DNA from: Mycolicibacterium sphagni
GTDB lineage: Bacteria; Actinomycetota; Actinomycetes; Mycobacteriales; Mycobacteriaceae
NCBI RefSeq assembly: GCF_013337765.1
Contig: NZ_VBSB01000035.1
Location: 124,001-188,000, forward strand
Reading direction: 5' to 3'
DNA length: 64,000 nt
This document shows, in pieces, positions 7,552 to 16,537 of the stretch; position 1 is the first letter of the stretch; every line of letters begins with the position of its first letter. A program made the translations under genes and the position numbers. Under the pieces are notes generated by a model that made no database searches, was not told the origin of the DNA, and was given only the letters and a program-made list of their open reading frames with translations.

Positions 7552-10122
7552 TCAGCCGGCGTCGAAGGCGCGCGCTTTCAGTGAGCGTTCGACGCCGGCT
7601 CGACCCTCGAGCACCAGCCGGCGCAGCGCCGACGGAAGCTCGCCGCCGAGGAACGTGTCGGCGGCCGCCAAGGCCTCCTCGCTGATATCCCACGACGGGT
7701 ACAGGCCGATCACCACCGTCTGCGCCACCTCACTGGACCGGCGCTCCCATACTCCGGGGATCGCCTCGAAGTAGCGCTCGGTAAACGGCTGCAGCAGCGC
7801 GGCCTGCCCGGCCGGTGCGAACCCGCCGATGATCGACCGGGCGGTGATGTTGGCCAGGGTGTCGTCCTCGATCACGCGCTGCCAGGCGGCGTCCTTGACC
7901 GCGAGCTGCGGGCGGGCCGCCGCAGCAGCGGCCGCGTGGCGACGGCCCGCGGCGGTCGGATCGCGCTGCGCCTCGGCGTCGATGAACGGGCTCTCGGGCC
8001 CGTCGCCGTCGAGGTCGCCGGAGGCGGCCAGTGCGGTGACGATGCGCCAGCGCAGATCGGTGTCGATCACCAGGCCGGCCAGGTTCACTTCGGCGGGCTC
8101 GTTGTCCAGCAGCGTCGCCAGCACCGCGATGTGGTGCAGCTGCAGCACCGACGTGCACAGCGCGTTGACGAACGCCAGCTGGTGATCCGAACCCGGTGCC
8201 GACTCACGCGCCAGATCCAGCAGCCGGTCGGCGAAGGCCGGCCAGCCGTTGGCGCACGCCCACGCCGGGTCGGCGTAGGAGTTCAGCGCGGTCTGCGCCT
8301 GCAGCAGCAGCCGCTGCGCAACGCCGACTTCGGTCTCGGCCTGGATGCCACTGATCACCAGCGCCACGAAGTCACGGGCCTTCAGTTCGGCGTCGCGGGT
8401 CATCTCCCAGGCCGCCGACCACACCAGCGTGCGGGGCAGCGGCTCCTCGATGTCGGCGATGCGGCTCAGCGCGGTCTGCAGTGAATCCGGATCAAGCCGC
8501 AGCGAGCAGTAGGTCAGGTCGTCGTCGTTGACCAGGATCAGCTTGCCGCGCGAAACTCCCTGCAGCGCAGGCACATCCGTCAAAGACCCGGACACGTCGA
8601 GTTCCTCGCGGTGCACCCGCACGAGCTTTCCCGTCGTCGGGTCGTCGTCGTAGATGCCGACCGCGAGCCGGTGCACGCGGGTCTCGCCGGCCCCGGGCGC
8701 CGCACCCCCCTGGGCGATCGCGAACCGGGTGAAACGGCCGTCGGCGTCGACGTCGAAGTCAGCGCGCAGCGTGTTCAGTCCGGTGGTCTTGAGCCACTGC
8801 CGGCCCCAGTCGGACAGGTCGCGGCCGGAGGCCTTCTCCAACGCACCCAACAGGTCGTCGAACGTCGCGTTGTCGAAGGCGTGCGCGGCGAAGTAATCGC
8901 GCAGCCCGGCCAGGAAGTGCTCCAGCCCGACGTAGGCGACGAGCTGCTTGAGCACGCTCGCGCCCTTGGCGTAGGTGATGCCGTCGAAGTTGACCTCGAC
9001 GGCGTGCAGATCGGGGATATCAGCGGCGACCGGGTGGGTCGACGGCAGCTGGTCCTGGCGATAGGCCCACGACTTCTCCACGTTGGCGAACGTCGTCCAC
9101 GCCTGGTCGTACTCGGTGGCCTCGGCCTGGCACAGCACCGAGGCGAACGTCGCGAACGACTCGTTGAGCCACAGGTCGTCCCACCAGGTCATCGTCACCA
9201 GGTCGCCGAACCACATGTGCGCCATCTCGTGCAGCACCGTCTCGGCCCGGCGCTCATAGCTGTACCGGGTGACCTTCGACCGGAAGACGTAGTCCTCCAG
9301 GAACGTCACCGCGCCGGCGTTTTCCATTGCGCCGGCATTGAATTCGGGCACGAACAACTGGTCGTACTTGCCGAACGCATACGGCACCCCGAAGTTGCGG
9401 TGATAGAACCCGAACCCCTGCTTGGTCTCGGTGAACAACCGCTCGGCGTCCATGAACTCCGCCAGCGACGACCGGCAAAACAAGCCGAGCGGGATGTCCC
9501 CGTGCTCGTCGGTGTACACGTCGTCCCAGCGCGCGTACGGCCCGGTGATCAGTGCCACCAGGTAGGTACTCATCCGCGGGGTGGTGGCGAAAGTGTGGAG
9601 GCTGGTCTTGCCGTCTTCCTCGACCGAGGTGGTCGCCCCGTTGGAGATCACCTGCCAGTGCGACGGCACGGTGACCGTCACGTCGAACGTCGCCTTCAGG
9701 TCGGGCTGGTCGAAGCACGCGAACATCCGCTTGGCATCGGCGGTTTCGAACTGCGAGTACAGGTAGACCTCGCTGTCGACGGGGTCGACGAAGCGGTGCA
9801 GACCCTCGCCGGTGTTGGAGTAGCGGCAGTCGGCGTCGACCACGAGGGTGTTGGTCTTGGCCAGGCCCTGCAGCGGGATGCCGGTGGATTCGTCATACCC
9901 GGACACGTCGATCTCGGTACCGTTGAGCACGGCGCTGCGCACGGTGTCGGCGGCCAGGTCGATGACGGTGTCGGCGCCGGGCACCGCTTCGAACTCGACG
10001 GTGGTGGTGGATCGGAATGTCTTCTCCCCAGCACTCAGGTCGAGGACGATCCGGTAGTTGCCGACGGTGACCAGAGCAGCGCGCTCGATGGCCTCGTCAC
10101 GGGTGAGGTTGGGAAGTGCCAC
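7552..10122 (-). CDS. pepN: Aminopeptidase N, M1 zinc metallopeptidase
   Basis: An 856-residue cytoplasmic aminopeptidase that removes N-terminal residues from peptides. The M1 signatures are complete: the exopeptidase motif GAMENAGAVTF, the zinc site HEMAHMWFGDLVT with the downstream Glu in WLNESFA, and the C-terminal ERAP-like helical domain. The length is close to M. tuberculosis PepN (Rv2467, about 861 residues). It is followed by the second HNH gene and is divergent from the nitroreductase gene. Confidence 0.95.
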   Translation of the reverse strand: MALPNLTRDEAIERAALVTVGNYRIVLDLSAGEKTFRSTTTVEFEAVPGADTVIDLAADTVRSAVLNGTEIDVSGYDESTGIPLQGLAKTNTLVVDADCRYSNTGEGLHRFVDPVDSEVYLYSQFETADAKRMFACFDQPDLKATFDVTVTVPSHWQVISNGATTSVEEDGKTSLHTFATTPRMSTYLVALITGPYARWDDVYTDEHGDIPLGLFCRSSLAEFMDAERLFTETKQGFGFYHRNFGVPYAFGKYDQLFVPEFNAGAMENAGAVTFLEDYVFRSKVTRYSYERRAETVLHEMAHMWFGDLVTMTWWDDLWLNESFATFASVLCQAEATEYDQAWTTFANVEKSWAYRQDQLPSTHPVAADIPDLHAVEVNFDGITYAKGASVLKQLVAYVGLEHFLAGLRDYFAAHAFDNATFDDLLGALEKASGRDLSDWGRQWLKTTGLNTLRADFDVDADGRFTRFAIAQGGAAPGAGETRVHRLAVGIYDDDPTTGKLVRVHREELDVSGSLTDVPALQGVSRGKLILVNDDDLTYCSLRLDPDSLQTALSRIADIEEPLPRTLVWSAAWEMTRDAELKARDFVALVISGIQAETEVGVAQRLLLQAQTALNSYADPAWACANGWPAFADRLLDLARESAPGSDHQLAFVNALCTSVLQLHHIAVLATLLDNEPAEVNLAGLVIDTDLRWRIVTALAASGDLDGDGPESPFIDAEAQRDPTAAGRRHAAAAAAARPQLAVKDAAWQRVIEDDTLANITARSIIGGFAPAGQAALLQPFTERYFEAIPGVWERRSSEVAQTVVIGLYPSWDISEEALAAADTFLGGELPSALRRLVLEGRAGVERSLKARAFDAG

Positions 10123-10207
10123 GCTTCTAACCTAGCGGCAGCGGGAACAGTGTTCTATCGGCACGAGTTGTGATGAAAGTCTGCGTCCATCGCTGGGAGG
10201 AGCCCGT

Positions 10208-10816
10208 ATGTCCGAGAAGTCTGTCGCCGGTTTTTGGTTCGACCCGCTGTGCCCGTGGTGTTGGATCACCTCGCGCTGGATTGTCGAGGTCGAGAAGGTG
10301 CGCGATATCGACGTCGACTTCCGGGTGATGAGCCTGGCCGTCCTCAACGAGGGTCGTGATCTGCCCGAGGAGTACCGCGAGGGCCTGAAGCAGGCATGGG
10401 GCCCGGTCCGGGTTGCGATCGCCGCCGAGCAGGAACACGGCCGCGAGGTGCTCGCGCCGCTCTACACCGCCATGGGCACCCGCATCCACAACGAAGGCAA
10501 CAAGGATTTCGGCGTCGTCATCAAGGAATCGCTGGCGGAGGTGGGCCTGCCCGCCGAACTCGCCGAAGCCGCCACCACCGACAAGTACGACGACGCCCTG
10601 CGCAAGAGCCATCACGAGGGCATGGACGCCGTCGGCGAGGACGTCGGCACGCCGACCATCCACATCAACGGGGTGGCGTTCTTCGGCCCGGTGCTGTCCC
10701 GCATTCCGCGCGGTGAGGAAGCCGGAAAGCTCTGGGACGCCTCGGTGACCTTTGCGGCCTACCCGCACTTCTGGGAGCTCAAGCGGACGCGGACCGAAGC
10801 CCCGCAGTTCGACTGA
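10208..10816 (+). CDS. DsbA-fold mycothiol-dependent nitroreductase (Rv2466c-like)
   Basis: A 202-residue thioredoxin-fold protein with the active site CPWC near the N-terminus (FDPLCPWCW) and the cis-Pro region GTPTIHING. In M. tuberculosis the corresponding Rv2466c is an oxidative-stress-induced, mycothiol-dependent reductase that activates nitro prodrugs. The start ATG has GGGAGGAG just upstream. The gene is read away from pepN, as in M. tuberculosis. Confidence 0.88.
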   Translation: MSEKSVAGFWFDPLCPWCWITSRWIVEVEKVRDIDVDFRVMSLAVLNEGRDLPEEYREGLKQAWGPVRVAIAAEQEHGREVLAPLYTAMGTRIHNEGNKDFGVVIKESLAEVGLPAELAEAATTDKYDDALRKSHHEGMDAVGEDVGTPTIHINGVAFFGPVLSRIPRGEEAGKLWDASVTFAAYPHFWELKRTRTEAPQFD

Positions 10817-10865
10817 CTTTCGCCTTCCGGTTGCGCGTCGGCTCGTCAGGTACAACCTTTAGTCC

Positions 10866-12275
10866 ATGACAGTGGCTGACCCGACTGAGCCGAGCGTGCA
10901 GACCGACGGCACCTACCGCGACAAGCTGGTGGCCGTCGAACCCGGTGGCAACGAGTTCATCGCCCACGAAGACCGGCACGGCAAGCCGAGTCAGCTGTTC
11001 TGGACGTGGACCTCGCCAAACCTCGAGTTCGCGACGATCTTCGTCGGCGTGCTCGCGGTGGCCGTCTACGGGATGACGTTCTGGCAGGCCGCCGCCGGCA
11101 TCGTGATCGGCACCGGGTTGGGCGCGATCGCGCACTACTTCCTGTCCGCCCGTGGCCCGCTGCACGGCGTGCCGCAGATGGTGCTGGGCCGCATGGCGTT
11201 CGGGTTCAAGGGCAATGCAGTGCCGTCGGTGCTGATGTCGGTGACCGCAGGCGTCGGCTGGTTCGCCACCAACAGCGTCAGCGGTGCGTTCGCCCTGTCC
11301 ACGCTGTTTCACATCGGTCCGCTGCCCGCGCTCGTGATCATCGTGCTGATCCAGACCGCGTTCGCGTTCTTCGGACACAACCTGGTCCAGGCCTTCGAAC
11401 GCTGGTCGTTCCCGGTGCTCGCGGTGATCTTCGCCGTCGCCTCGGTGGTGATCCTGACCAAGTCGCACTTCGGCGCGCCCGCGGTGGACGGCGGCGTCGG
11501 CGGCCTTGGCGGCTTCCTGCTGACCGTCGGCACCGCGTTCGGCTACGCCGCGGGCTGGACGCCGTACGCCGCCGACTACACCCGGTATCTGCCTGCCACG
11601 GTGTCGACCGCTCGCACTGGACTGTTCGCCTCGATGGGCCTGTTCCTGTCGTGCGTGATCCTCGAAATAGTGGGCGCCGCGTCGGTGACCATCGGCCCGG
11701 CATTGTCCGACAACCCCACCGAGGCGTTCACCAGCGAGCTGGCCTCACCGCTGGCCAAGGCCACCCTGCTCGCCATCGCTGTCGGTGCTATCGCGGCCAA
11801 CGCGATCAACATCTATTCCGGGGCAATGGCTTTCGTCACCATCGGCGTCAAGCTACCGCACCACATCGCGCGCGCCCTCGTGACGGTGTTCTTCGGTGTC
11901 GCGGGCTTCGCGATCGCGTGGTGGGCGCTGGCCGATGCGGCGGCCAGTTATGAGGCCTTCCTGCTGATCATCGCCTATTGGATCGGGCCGTGGCTGGGCG
12001 TGGTGTTCGCCGACCAGTATTTGCGCCAGGGCCAGTCGTTCGCTGGGTTCCTCTACGACCGCAGTTACACCAACTGGCCCGGCTTGGCATCCTTCGCCCT
12101 CGGCCTGGTGGTGTCGGTGCTGCTGTTCTCCAACCAGGAGAAGTTCGTCGGCTACATCGCCAGGGCGCTGCCGCAGCTCGGCGATATCACGTTCTTCGTG
12201 GGCTTCCTGATCGCCGGTGCGAGTTATCTTGTGCTATGCCGATCGAAGATAGCCGCCGAACGCACAGCGGTATGA
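10866..12275 (+). CDS. NCS1-family nucleobase permease (cytosine/purine type)
   Basis: A 469-residue integral membrane transporter with about 12 predicted spans, of the nucleobase-cation-symport-1 family. Family stretches are visible: WTWTSPNLEFATIFVGVL at span 1, QMVLGRMAFGFKGN, and GWTPYAADYTRYLP in the middle. The stop overlaps the start of a cytosine deaminase gene (ATGA), which makes cytosine the most likely substrate. First gene of a three-gene operon absent from the corresponding M. tuberculosis locus. Confidence 0.88.
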   Translation: MTVADPTEPSVQTDGTYRDKLVAVEPGGNEFIAHEDRHGKPSQLFWTWTSPNLEFATIFVGVLAVAVYGMTFWQAAAGIVIGTGLGAIAHYFLSARGPLHGVPQMVLGRMAFGFKGNAVPSVLMSVTAGVGWFATNSVSGAFALSTLFHIGPLPALVIIVLIQTAFAFFGHNLVQAFERWSFPVLAVIFAVASVVILTKSHFGAPAVDGGVGGLGGFLLTVGTAFGYAAGWTPYAADYTRYLPATVSTARTGLFASMGLFLSCVILEIVGAASVTIGPALSDNPTEAFTSELASPLAKATLLAIAVGAIAANAINIYSGAMAFVTIGVKLPHHIARALVTVFFGVAGFAIAWWALADAAASYEAFLLIIAYWIGPWLGVVFADQYLRQGQSFAGFLYDRSYTNWPGLASFALGLVVSVLLFSNQEKFVGYIARALPQLGDITFFVGFLIAGASYLVLCRSKIAAERTAV

Positions 12276-12718
12276 CGCCTCATGACATGCTCGAGGTCGC
12301 CTACGCCGAGGCTCGAAAGGGCTTGGCAGCAGGTGGAATTCCGATCGGCGCCGCGCTGTTCAGTGCCGACGGTGTGCTGCTGGGCAGCGGGCACAACCGC
12401 CGCGTACAGCACGACGACCCGTCGGTGCATGCCGAAACCGACGCCTTCCGCAACGCGGGGCGCCAGCGCGACTACCGCAAGACGATCATGGTCACCACAC
12501 TCTCGCCGTGCTGGTATTGCAGCGGTCTGGTGCGCCAGTTCAATATCGGTGCGGTGCTGATCGGCGAGAGCCAGACCTTCATAGGCGGTCACGACTGGCT
12601 GGCCGAGCACGGTGTCGACGTGACGGTGCTGGACGACGAGCGCTGCGTGACGATGATGACGGAGTTCATCGCCGCGAATCCCGAACTGTGGAACGAGGAC
12701 ATCGGAGTCGCCGAGTGA
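12272..12718 (+). CDS. Cytosine deaminase, yeast FCY1-like (CDA fold)
   Basis: A 148-residue zinc deaminase expected to convert cytosine to uracil and ammonia. The zinc motif is complete: HAE (VHAETDAFRNAG) with the catalytic Glu, and SPCWYC, which supplies the two Cys ligands. The pattern follows the small fungal-type cytosine deaminase rather than the large E. coli CodA. The ATG at 12272 overlaps the permease stop; an upstream in-frame ATG at 12236 would add 12 residues. The stop overlaps the GTG of the next gene. Confidence 0.87.
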   Translation: MTPHDMLEVAYAEARKGLAAGGIPIGAALFSADGVLLGSGHNRRVQHDDPSVHAETDAFRNAGRQRDYRKTIMVTTLSPCWYCSGLVRQFNIGAVLIGESQTFIGGHDWLAEHGVDVTVLDDERCVTMMTEFIAANPELWNEDIGVAE

Positions 12719-13668
12719 TCGCGACCGTCGACATCTCCCGCTGGTACGCCGGGGGAGCGCAGGCCGACACTGTCGCCGCCGAACTCGACGAGGGGCTGCA
12801 GCAGGCCGGCTTCATCCTGGTCACCGGCCACGGCATCGACCCGGAGCTGGCTGCCGGGGTGCGCGCGGCGTCACGAAAATTCTTCAGCCTGCCCGACGAG
12901 GTCAAGCGGCGGTACTCGGTACCGGTTGCCGGCCACGGCTGGATCGCGCCTGGCGCCGAGGCCAACGCCTACGCCGAGGGCACCGAGACGCCACCCGACC
13001 TCAAGGAGAGCTACAGCCTTGGGGCCGAGACCGCCGTCGGCGACCCCGAGGTCGACCGGATCTGGTTCGCGCCCAACGTCTGGCCGGACGAGGTGGCCGA
13101 GCTGCAGGGGGTGGTCACCCAGTACACCGACGCCATGCGCCGGTTGTCCGACGATCTGCTCGCCCTGATGGCCCATGCGCTCGGACTGCCCGAAAACCCC
13201 TTCGCCACGCTGGCCGATCGGCCCACCTGGACGATGAACATCAACCACTACCCGCCGGTCAGCGTGGTCGGGGAACCCGAGCCCGGCCAGTTCCGGATCG
13301 GGCCGCACACCGACTTCGGCACCGTCACCGTCCTGGATCGAGAGCCCGGAGCCGGTGGCCTGCAAGTCTTTTCCGAGGCCGGCGGCTGGGAGAACGCCCC
13401 CTACGATCCGGCGGCATTGACCATTAACATCGGCGACCTGCTCGAATATTGGAGCGGACGACGCTGGCCGTCGGGCCGGCATCGGGTGCTGCCCCCGCAG
13501 CCCCACGCCCCCGAGGAAGATCTGATCTCGCTGGTCTACTTCTACGAGGCCAACCACGATGCGCTGGTCACTCCGCTGGCACCGCCGATCGGGCGTGTGG
13601 CCGGCCTGGAGCCGGTGACGTGTTCAGCCTTTATCAAGGAACGCCTCGACGCCATCACCGTGGGGTAG
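12715..13668 (+). CDS. Isopenicillin N synthase-like 2OG-Fe(II) oxygenase
   Basis: A 317-residue protein with the DIOX_N start (GFILVTGHGID) and the double-stranded beta-helix of the IPNS/2OG oxygenase family. Iron ligands are visible: HTDFGTVTVLD (His and Asp) and the distal His in SGRHRVLPP. The RxS motif that normally holds 2-oxoglutarate is replaced: the segment reads EEDLISLVYF, with Leu where Arg is expected. Coupled by GTGA overlap to cytosine deaminase, it may oxidise a pyrimidine or its derivative; fungal thymine 7-hydroxylase belongs to the same superfamily. The substrate is inference. Confidence 0.82.
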   Translation: MIATVDISRWYAGGAQADTVAAELDEGLQQAGFILVTGHGIDPELAAGVRAASRKFFSLPDEVKRRYSVPVAGHGWIAPGAEANAYAEGTETPPDLKESYSLGAETAVGDPEVDRIWFAPNVWPDEVAELQGVVTQYTDAMRRLSDDLLALMAHALGLPENPFATLADRPTWTMNINHYPPVSVVGEPEPGQFRIGPHTDFGTVTVLDREPGAGGLQVFSEAGGWENAPYDPAALTINIGDLLEYWSGRRWPSGRHRVLPPQPHAPEEDLISLVYFYEANHDALVTPLAPPIGRVAGLEPVTCSAFIKERLDAITVG

Positions 13669-14550
13669 GTCCCCGCCCGGAACGGCATCGAGGTCGGCGA
13701 TCTGATCGGCACTCAGGCGCAGCTCTCCGGCGCGCAGGTTCTCCTGCAGGTGCGTGATCGACGAAGTGCCTGCGATCAGCAGTGTGTTGGGCGTATGGGC
13801 GAGCAGCCAGGCCAGCCCGACCTGAGCGGACGTGGCATTGACCTCGGCCGCAATGCGTTGCGCGACAGGGTTTTCGGCCACTTTGGGAAACCCCGGGAAC
13901 GCCGATCCGAGCGGAAAATACGGCACCCAGGCGATGTCCTGCTCGACACAAAGTTCCAGCAGGTCTTCGTGTTTGCGGTCGAGCAGGCTATACGCGTTCT
14001 GGACGCAGACGATCCCCGCGGGCAACGCCCGGCGCAGCGTTGGCAGGTCGATATTGCTGATGCCGATCGCCCCGATCTTGCCCTCGTCGCGGAGCGCGAT
14101 CATCTCGGCCAGCTGGTCATCGAGGTCGACGATCTGGTCCCCCTCGGCCACCAGCCCAGGACCGATATCTGCGCGTCGGAGGTTCACCACCGGGATGCAG
14201 TCGAGGCCCGATCCGGCCAGGTCGAGTTCGACGGCCCCGCGTAGTTCAGCGGGTTTCTGCGCCAAGGTCAGAGGGATGTCGCCGGTGACGCTGCGCGCGC
14301 CGACCTTGCTTACGAGGACGAGGTCGTCAGGGTACGGGGCGAGCGCTTGCCGGATTCGGCGGTTCACCTCGCCGTCGGTGTAGAACGACGCGGTGTCGAT
14401 GTGATTGACCCCGAGTTCGGCGGCGCGGTGCAACAGGGCGACGGAGTCGTCGATGGAGCCCGCGGCCAGGCTCATGGCGCCGTAGCCGATCCGAGCGACC
14501 GACAGTTCGCCGATGTGGCCGACGCCGCCGGGGTGTTGGGTGGGTGTCAT
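13624..14550 (-). CDS. Aldo/keto reductase
   Basis: A 308-residue NADPH-type AKR barrel. Asp (HIDTASFY), Tyr of the same motif and Lys (VLVSKVGA) of the catalytic tetrad are present, but the fourth position reads PVVNLRR, with Asn in place of His, as in some YdbC-like members. The C-terminal cofactor site ITHLQENLRA is normal. Its 3' end overlaps the oxygenase gene by 45 bases tail to tail. It is divergent from a TetR gene, and two palindromes lie between them, so TetR control is likely. Confidence 0.88.
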   Translation of the reverse strand: MTPTQHPGGVGHIGELSVARIGYGAMSLAAGSIDDSVALLHRAAELGVNHIDTASFYTDGEVNRRIRQALAPYPDDLVLVSKVGARSVTGDIPLTLAQKPAELRGAVELDLAGSGLDCIPVVNLRRADIGPGLVAEGDQIVDLDDQLAEMIALRDEGKIGAIGISNIDLPTLRRALPAGIVCVQNAYSLLDRKHEDLLELCVEQDIAWVPYFPLGSAFPGFPKVAENPVAQRIAAEVNATSAQVGLAWLLAHTPNTLLIAGTSSITHLQENLRAGELRLSADQIADLDAVPGGDLPHGDGVEAFLDKG

Positions 14551-14579
14551 AGTGCTCCTCGGTGCATACTCGACAAAGG

Positions 14580-14593
14580 CGGAGGAACCTCCG
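14580..14593. promoter_or_regulatory. TetR operator copy 1: CGGAGG-AA-CCTCCG
   Basis: A perfect 14-base palindrome 29 bases before the aldo/keto reductase start, in the short divergent spacer between that gene and the TetR gene. It is one of two copies with identical arms. Confidence 0.7.
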
Positions 14594-14614
14594 GTTATTC
14601 GAAATTAGCAGAAA

Positions 14615-14628
14615 CGGAGGTGCCTCCG
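14615..14628. promoter_or_regulatory. TetR operator copy 2: CGGAGG-TG-CCTCCG
   Basis: The second perfect palindrome, 35 bases from copy 1. It covers the ribosome-binding GGAGG of the tetR gene, so occupancy could block both transcription and, in the RNA hairpin form, translation. Arms are identical to copy 1. Confidence 0.7.
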
Positions 14629-14630
14629 CT

Positions 14631-15185
14631 ATGGCTGAGCGGATCAGGGCTGATGCGCACCGAAACCGGGAGCGTCTCGTCACGGCGGCGACCGCCGCGT
14701 TCACCGCCAGCAACGGCACCACCGTCTCGCTGGAGGCGATCGCCCGGGACGCCGGCGTCGGGATCGGCACGCTCTACCGACACTTCCCGAACCGCGAGGC
14801 GCTGGTGGAAGCCGTCTTCTGCACTGAACTCGCCGAGGTCGCGGCCTCGGCCGGCGAACTGCTGGACCGCCATCCGCCCATCACGGCGCTGCGCCGCTGG
14901 ATGGATCGCTACGCAGGCTTCGTCGCGGCGAAACGAGGCATGGCCGAGTCGCTACATGCCCTGTTCGCCTCCGGTGCTGTGCAGCCCAGCCAGACCAGGG
15001 AGAGCGTGCTGAGCGCAGTGGCCACCCTGCTGGCCGCCGGTGCCGCGGACGGCAGTTTGCGGGCCGACGTCGGTGCCGACGACGTGGTGTCCAGCCTCAT
15101 CGGCATCTTCCTGGCCAGCCACTCGTCCGAGCAGGCCGGCCGGATGCTTGACCTGCTGGTCGACGCTCTGGTGGCGACCCGATGA
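14631..15185 (+). CDS. TetR family repressor
   Basis: A 184-residue regulator. The N-terminal helix-turn-helix is clear at about residues 24-55 (VSLEAIARDAGVGIGTLYRHF), followed by a helical ligand domain without recognised pocket residues. The ATG at 14631 is chosen over an upstream start at 14562 because it has GGAGG 10 bases before it and removes a non-conserved leader. It is divergent from the aldo/keto reductase and likely controls both genes through the two CGGAGG palindromes. Confidence 0.88.
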   Translation: MAERIRADAHRNRERLVTAATAAFTASNGTTVSLEAIARDAGVGIGTLYRHFPNREALVEAVFCTELAEVAASAGELLDRHPPITALRRWMDRYAGFVAAKRGMAESLHALFASGAVQPSQTRESVLSAVATLLAAGAADGSLRADVGADDVVSSLIGIFLASHSSEQAGRMLDLLVDALVATR

Positions 15186-15215
15186 GCGCCGGCGACCAGA
15201 AGTATGGTTAGCGCC

Positions 15216-15695
15216 ATGCGTGTCTACCTCGGCTCAGACCATGCCGGATACGAACTCAAGCAAGCCATCATCGAGCACCTCAAAAAGGGTGGTCACGAGC
15301 CGATCGACTGCGGCGCGTTCACCTACGACGCCGAGGACGACTACCCGGCGTTCTGCATCTCGGCGGCGACCAGGACGCTGGCCGATCCGGACAGCCTCGG
15401 GATCGTGATCGGCGGCTCCGGCAACGGCGAGCAGATCGCGGCCAACAAGGTGCCCGGCATCCGCTGCGCGCTGGCGTGGAGCGTGGAGACCGCGTCGCTG
15501 GCCCGCGAGCACAACAACGCTCAGGTGGTCAGTATTGGCGGCCGCATGCACCCGGTCGAGGAAGCGCTGTCCTTCGTCGACGCCTTCCTGTCCACGCCGT
15601 GGTCGAAAGCCGAACGCCACCAACGGCGTATCGACATCCTCGACGAGTACGAGCGCACCCATATGCCGCCGCCGGTGCCCGGCGCCCCGGCCTGA
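15216..15695 (+). CDS. rpiB: Ribose-5-phosphate isomerase B
   Basis: A 159-residue RpiB/LacAB-fold enzyme that interconverts ribose 5-phosphate and ribulose 5-phosphate in the pentose phosphate pathway. It shows MRVYLGSDHAGYELKQ at the N-terminus, the GGSGNGEQIAANKVPGIR anion-binding loop and AREHNNAQVVSIGGRM. Mycobacterial RpiB uses Glu in place of the catalytic Cys, and the GNGEQ region agrees with that type. The start is the ATG 12 bases inside a slightly longer frame. It ends 3 bases before nei. Confidence 0.93.
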   Translation: MRVYLGSDHAGYELKQAIIEHLKKGGHEPIDCGAFTYDAEDDYPAFCISAATRTLADPDSLGIVIGGSGNGEQIAANKVPGIRCALAWSVETASLAREHNNAQVVSIGGRMHPVEEALSFVDAFLSTPWSKAERHQRRIDILDEYERTHMPPPVPGAPA

Positions 15696-15698
15696 CCC

Positions 15699-16490
15699 GT
15701 GCCGGAAGGCCATACCCTTCACCGGCTGGCCCGGCTGCATCAGCGCCGTTTCGCCGGTGCCCCGGTGTCCGTGTCGAGTCCGCAGGGCCGGTTCACCGAC
15801 GCGGCGATCCTCAACGGGCGGCTGTTCACCCGTGCATCGGTCTGGGGTAAACACCTGTTCCATCACTACGACGGCGGCCCGATCGTGCACGTCCATTTGG
15901 GGTTGTACGGCACCTTCACCGAGGCGCCGGTGCCGATGCCACTGCCCGTCGGCCAGGTGCGCATGCGGGTGGTGGGCGCCGAGTACGGCACCGATCTGCG
16001 CGGCCCGACGGCCTGTGACGTGCTGGACGAAGCGCAGGTGTCGGCCATCGTGGCCCGGCTCGGACCGGACCCATTGCGCAAGGACGCTGATCCGGCGCTG
16101 CCATGGGAGCGAATTTCCCAATCCCGCAAGACTATCGGGGCCCTTCTGATGGATCAAAGCGTGATCGCCGGGGTGGGCAACGTCTACCGCAGCGAATTGC
16201 TGTTCCGCCATCACATCGACCCTTACCGGCTGGGCCGCGACGTCAGCGAGGCGGAGTTCGCCGATGCCTGGACCGACCTGGTCGCGTTGATGAAGGTCGG
16301 TGTGCGGCGCGGCAAGATCGTGGTGGTGGAGCCCGAGTATGACCACGGTGCACCGTCGTACGCGCCGAACCGGCCACGCACGTACGTCTACCGACGCGCC
16401 GGCGAGCCGTGCCGGGTGTGCAGCACCCCGATTTTCACCGCGGTGCTGGAGGGCCGCAACGTCTTCTGGTGTCCCACCTGCCAGGTCTGA
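15699..16490 (+). CDS. nei: Endonuclease VIII-type DNA glycosylase (Nei1, Rv2464c-like)
   Basis: A 263-residue Fpg/Nei-family base excision repair enzyme that removes oxidised pyrimidines and cleaves the abasic site. Pro2 and Glu3 needed for catalysis are present (MPEGHTLHRLA), the helix-two-turn-helix is at SQSRKTIGALLMDQSVIAGVGNVYRSE, and the C-terminal zinc finger is complete (CRVCSTPI ... FWCPTCQ). GTG start 3 bases after the rpiB stop, as in the Rv2465c-Rv2464c pair. Confidence 0.93.
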   Translation: MPEGHTLHRLARLHQRRFAGAPVSVSSPQGRFTDAAILNGRLFTRASVWGKHLFHHYDGGPIVHVHLGLYGTFTEAPVPMPLPVGQVRMRVVGAEYGTDLRGPTACDVLDEAQVSAIVARLGPDPLRKDADPALPWERISQSRKTIGALLMDQSVIAGVGNVYRSELLFRHHIDPYRLGRDVSEAEFADAWTDLVALMKVGVRRGKIVVVEPEYDHGAPSYAPNRPRTYVYRRAGEPCRVCSTPIFTAVLEGRNVFWCPTCQV

Positions 16491-16537
16491 ACCCCCAACG
16501 CTGAGCGCAGCCGGGCGCCACCCGCGAGAATGCTTGT

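Noticed and set aside
8611..10173. 520-residue open frame antisense to pepN
   Set aside because: Shadow frame; pepN has complete M1 peptidase motifs.
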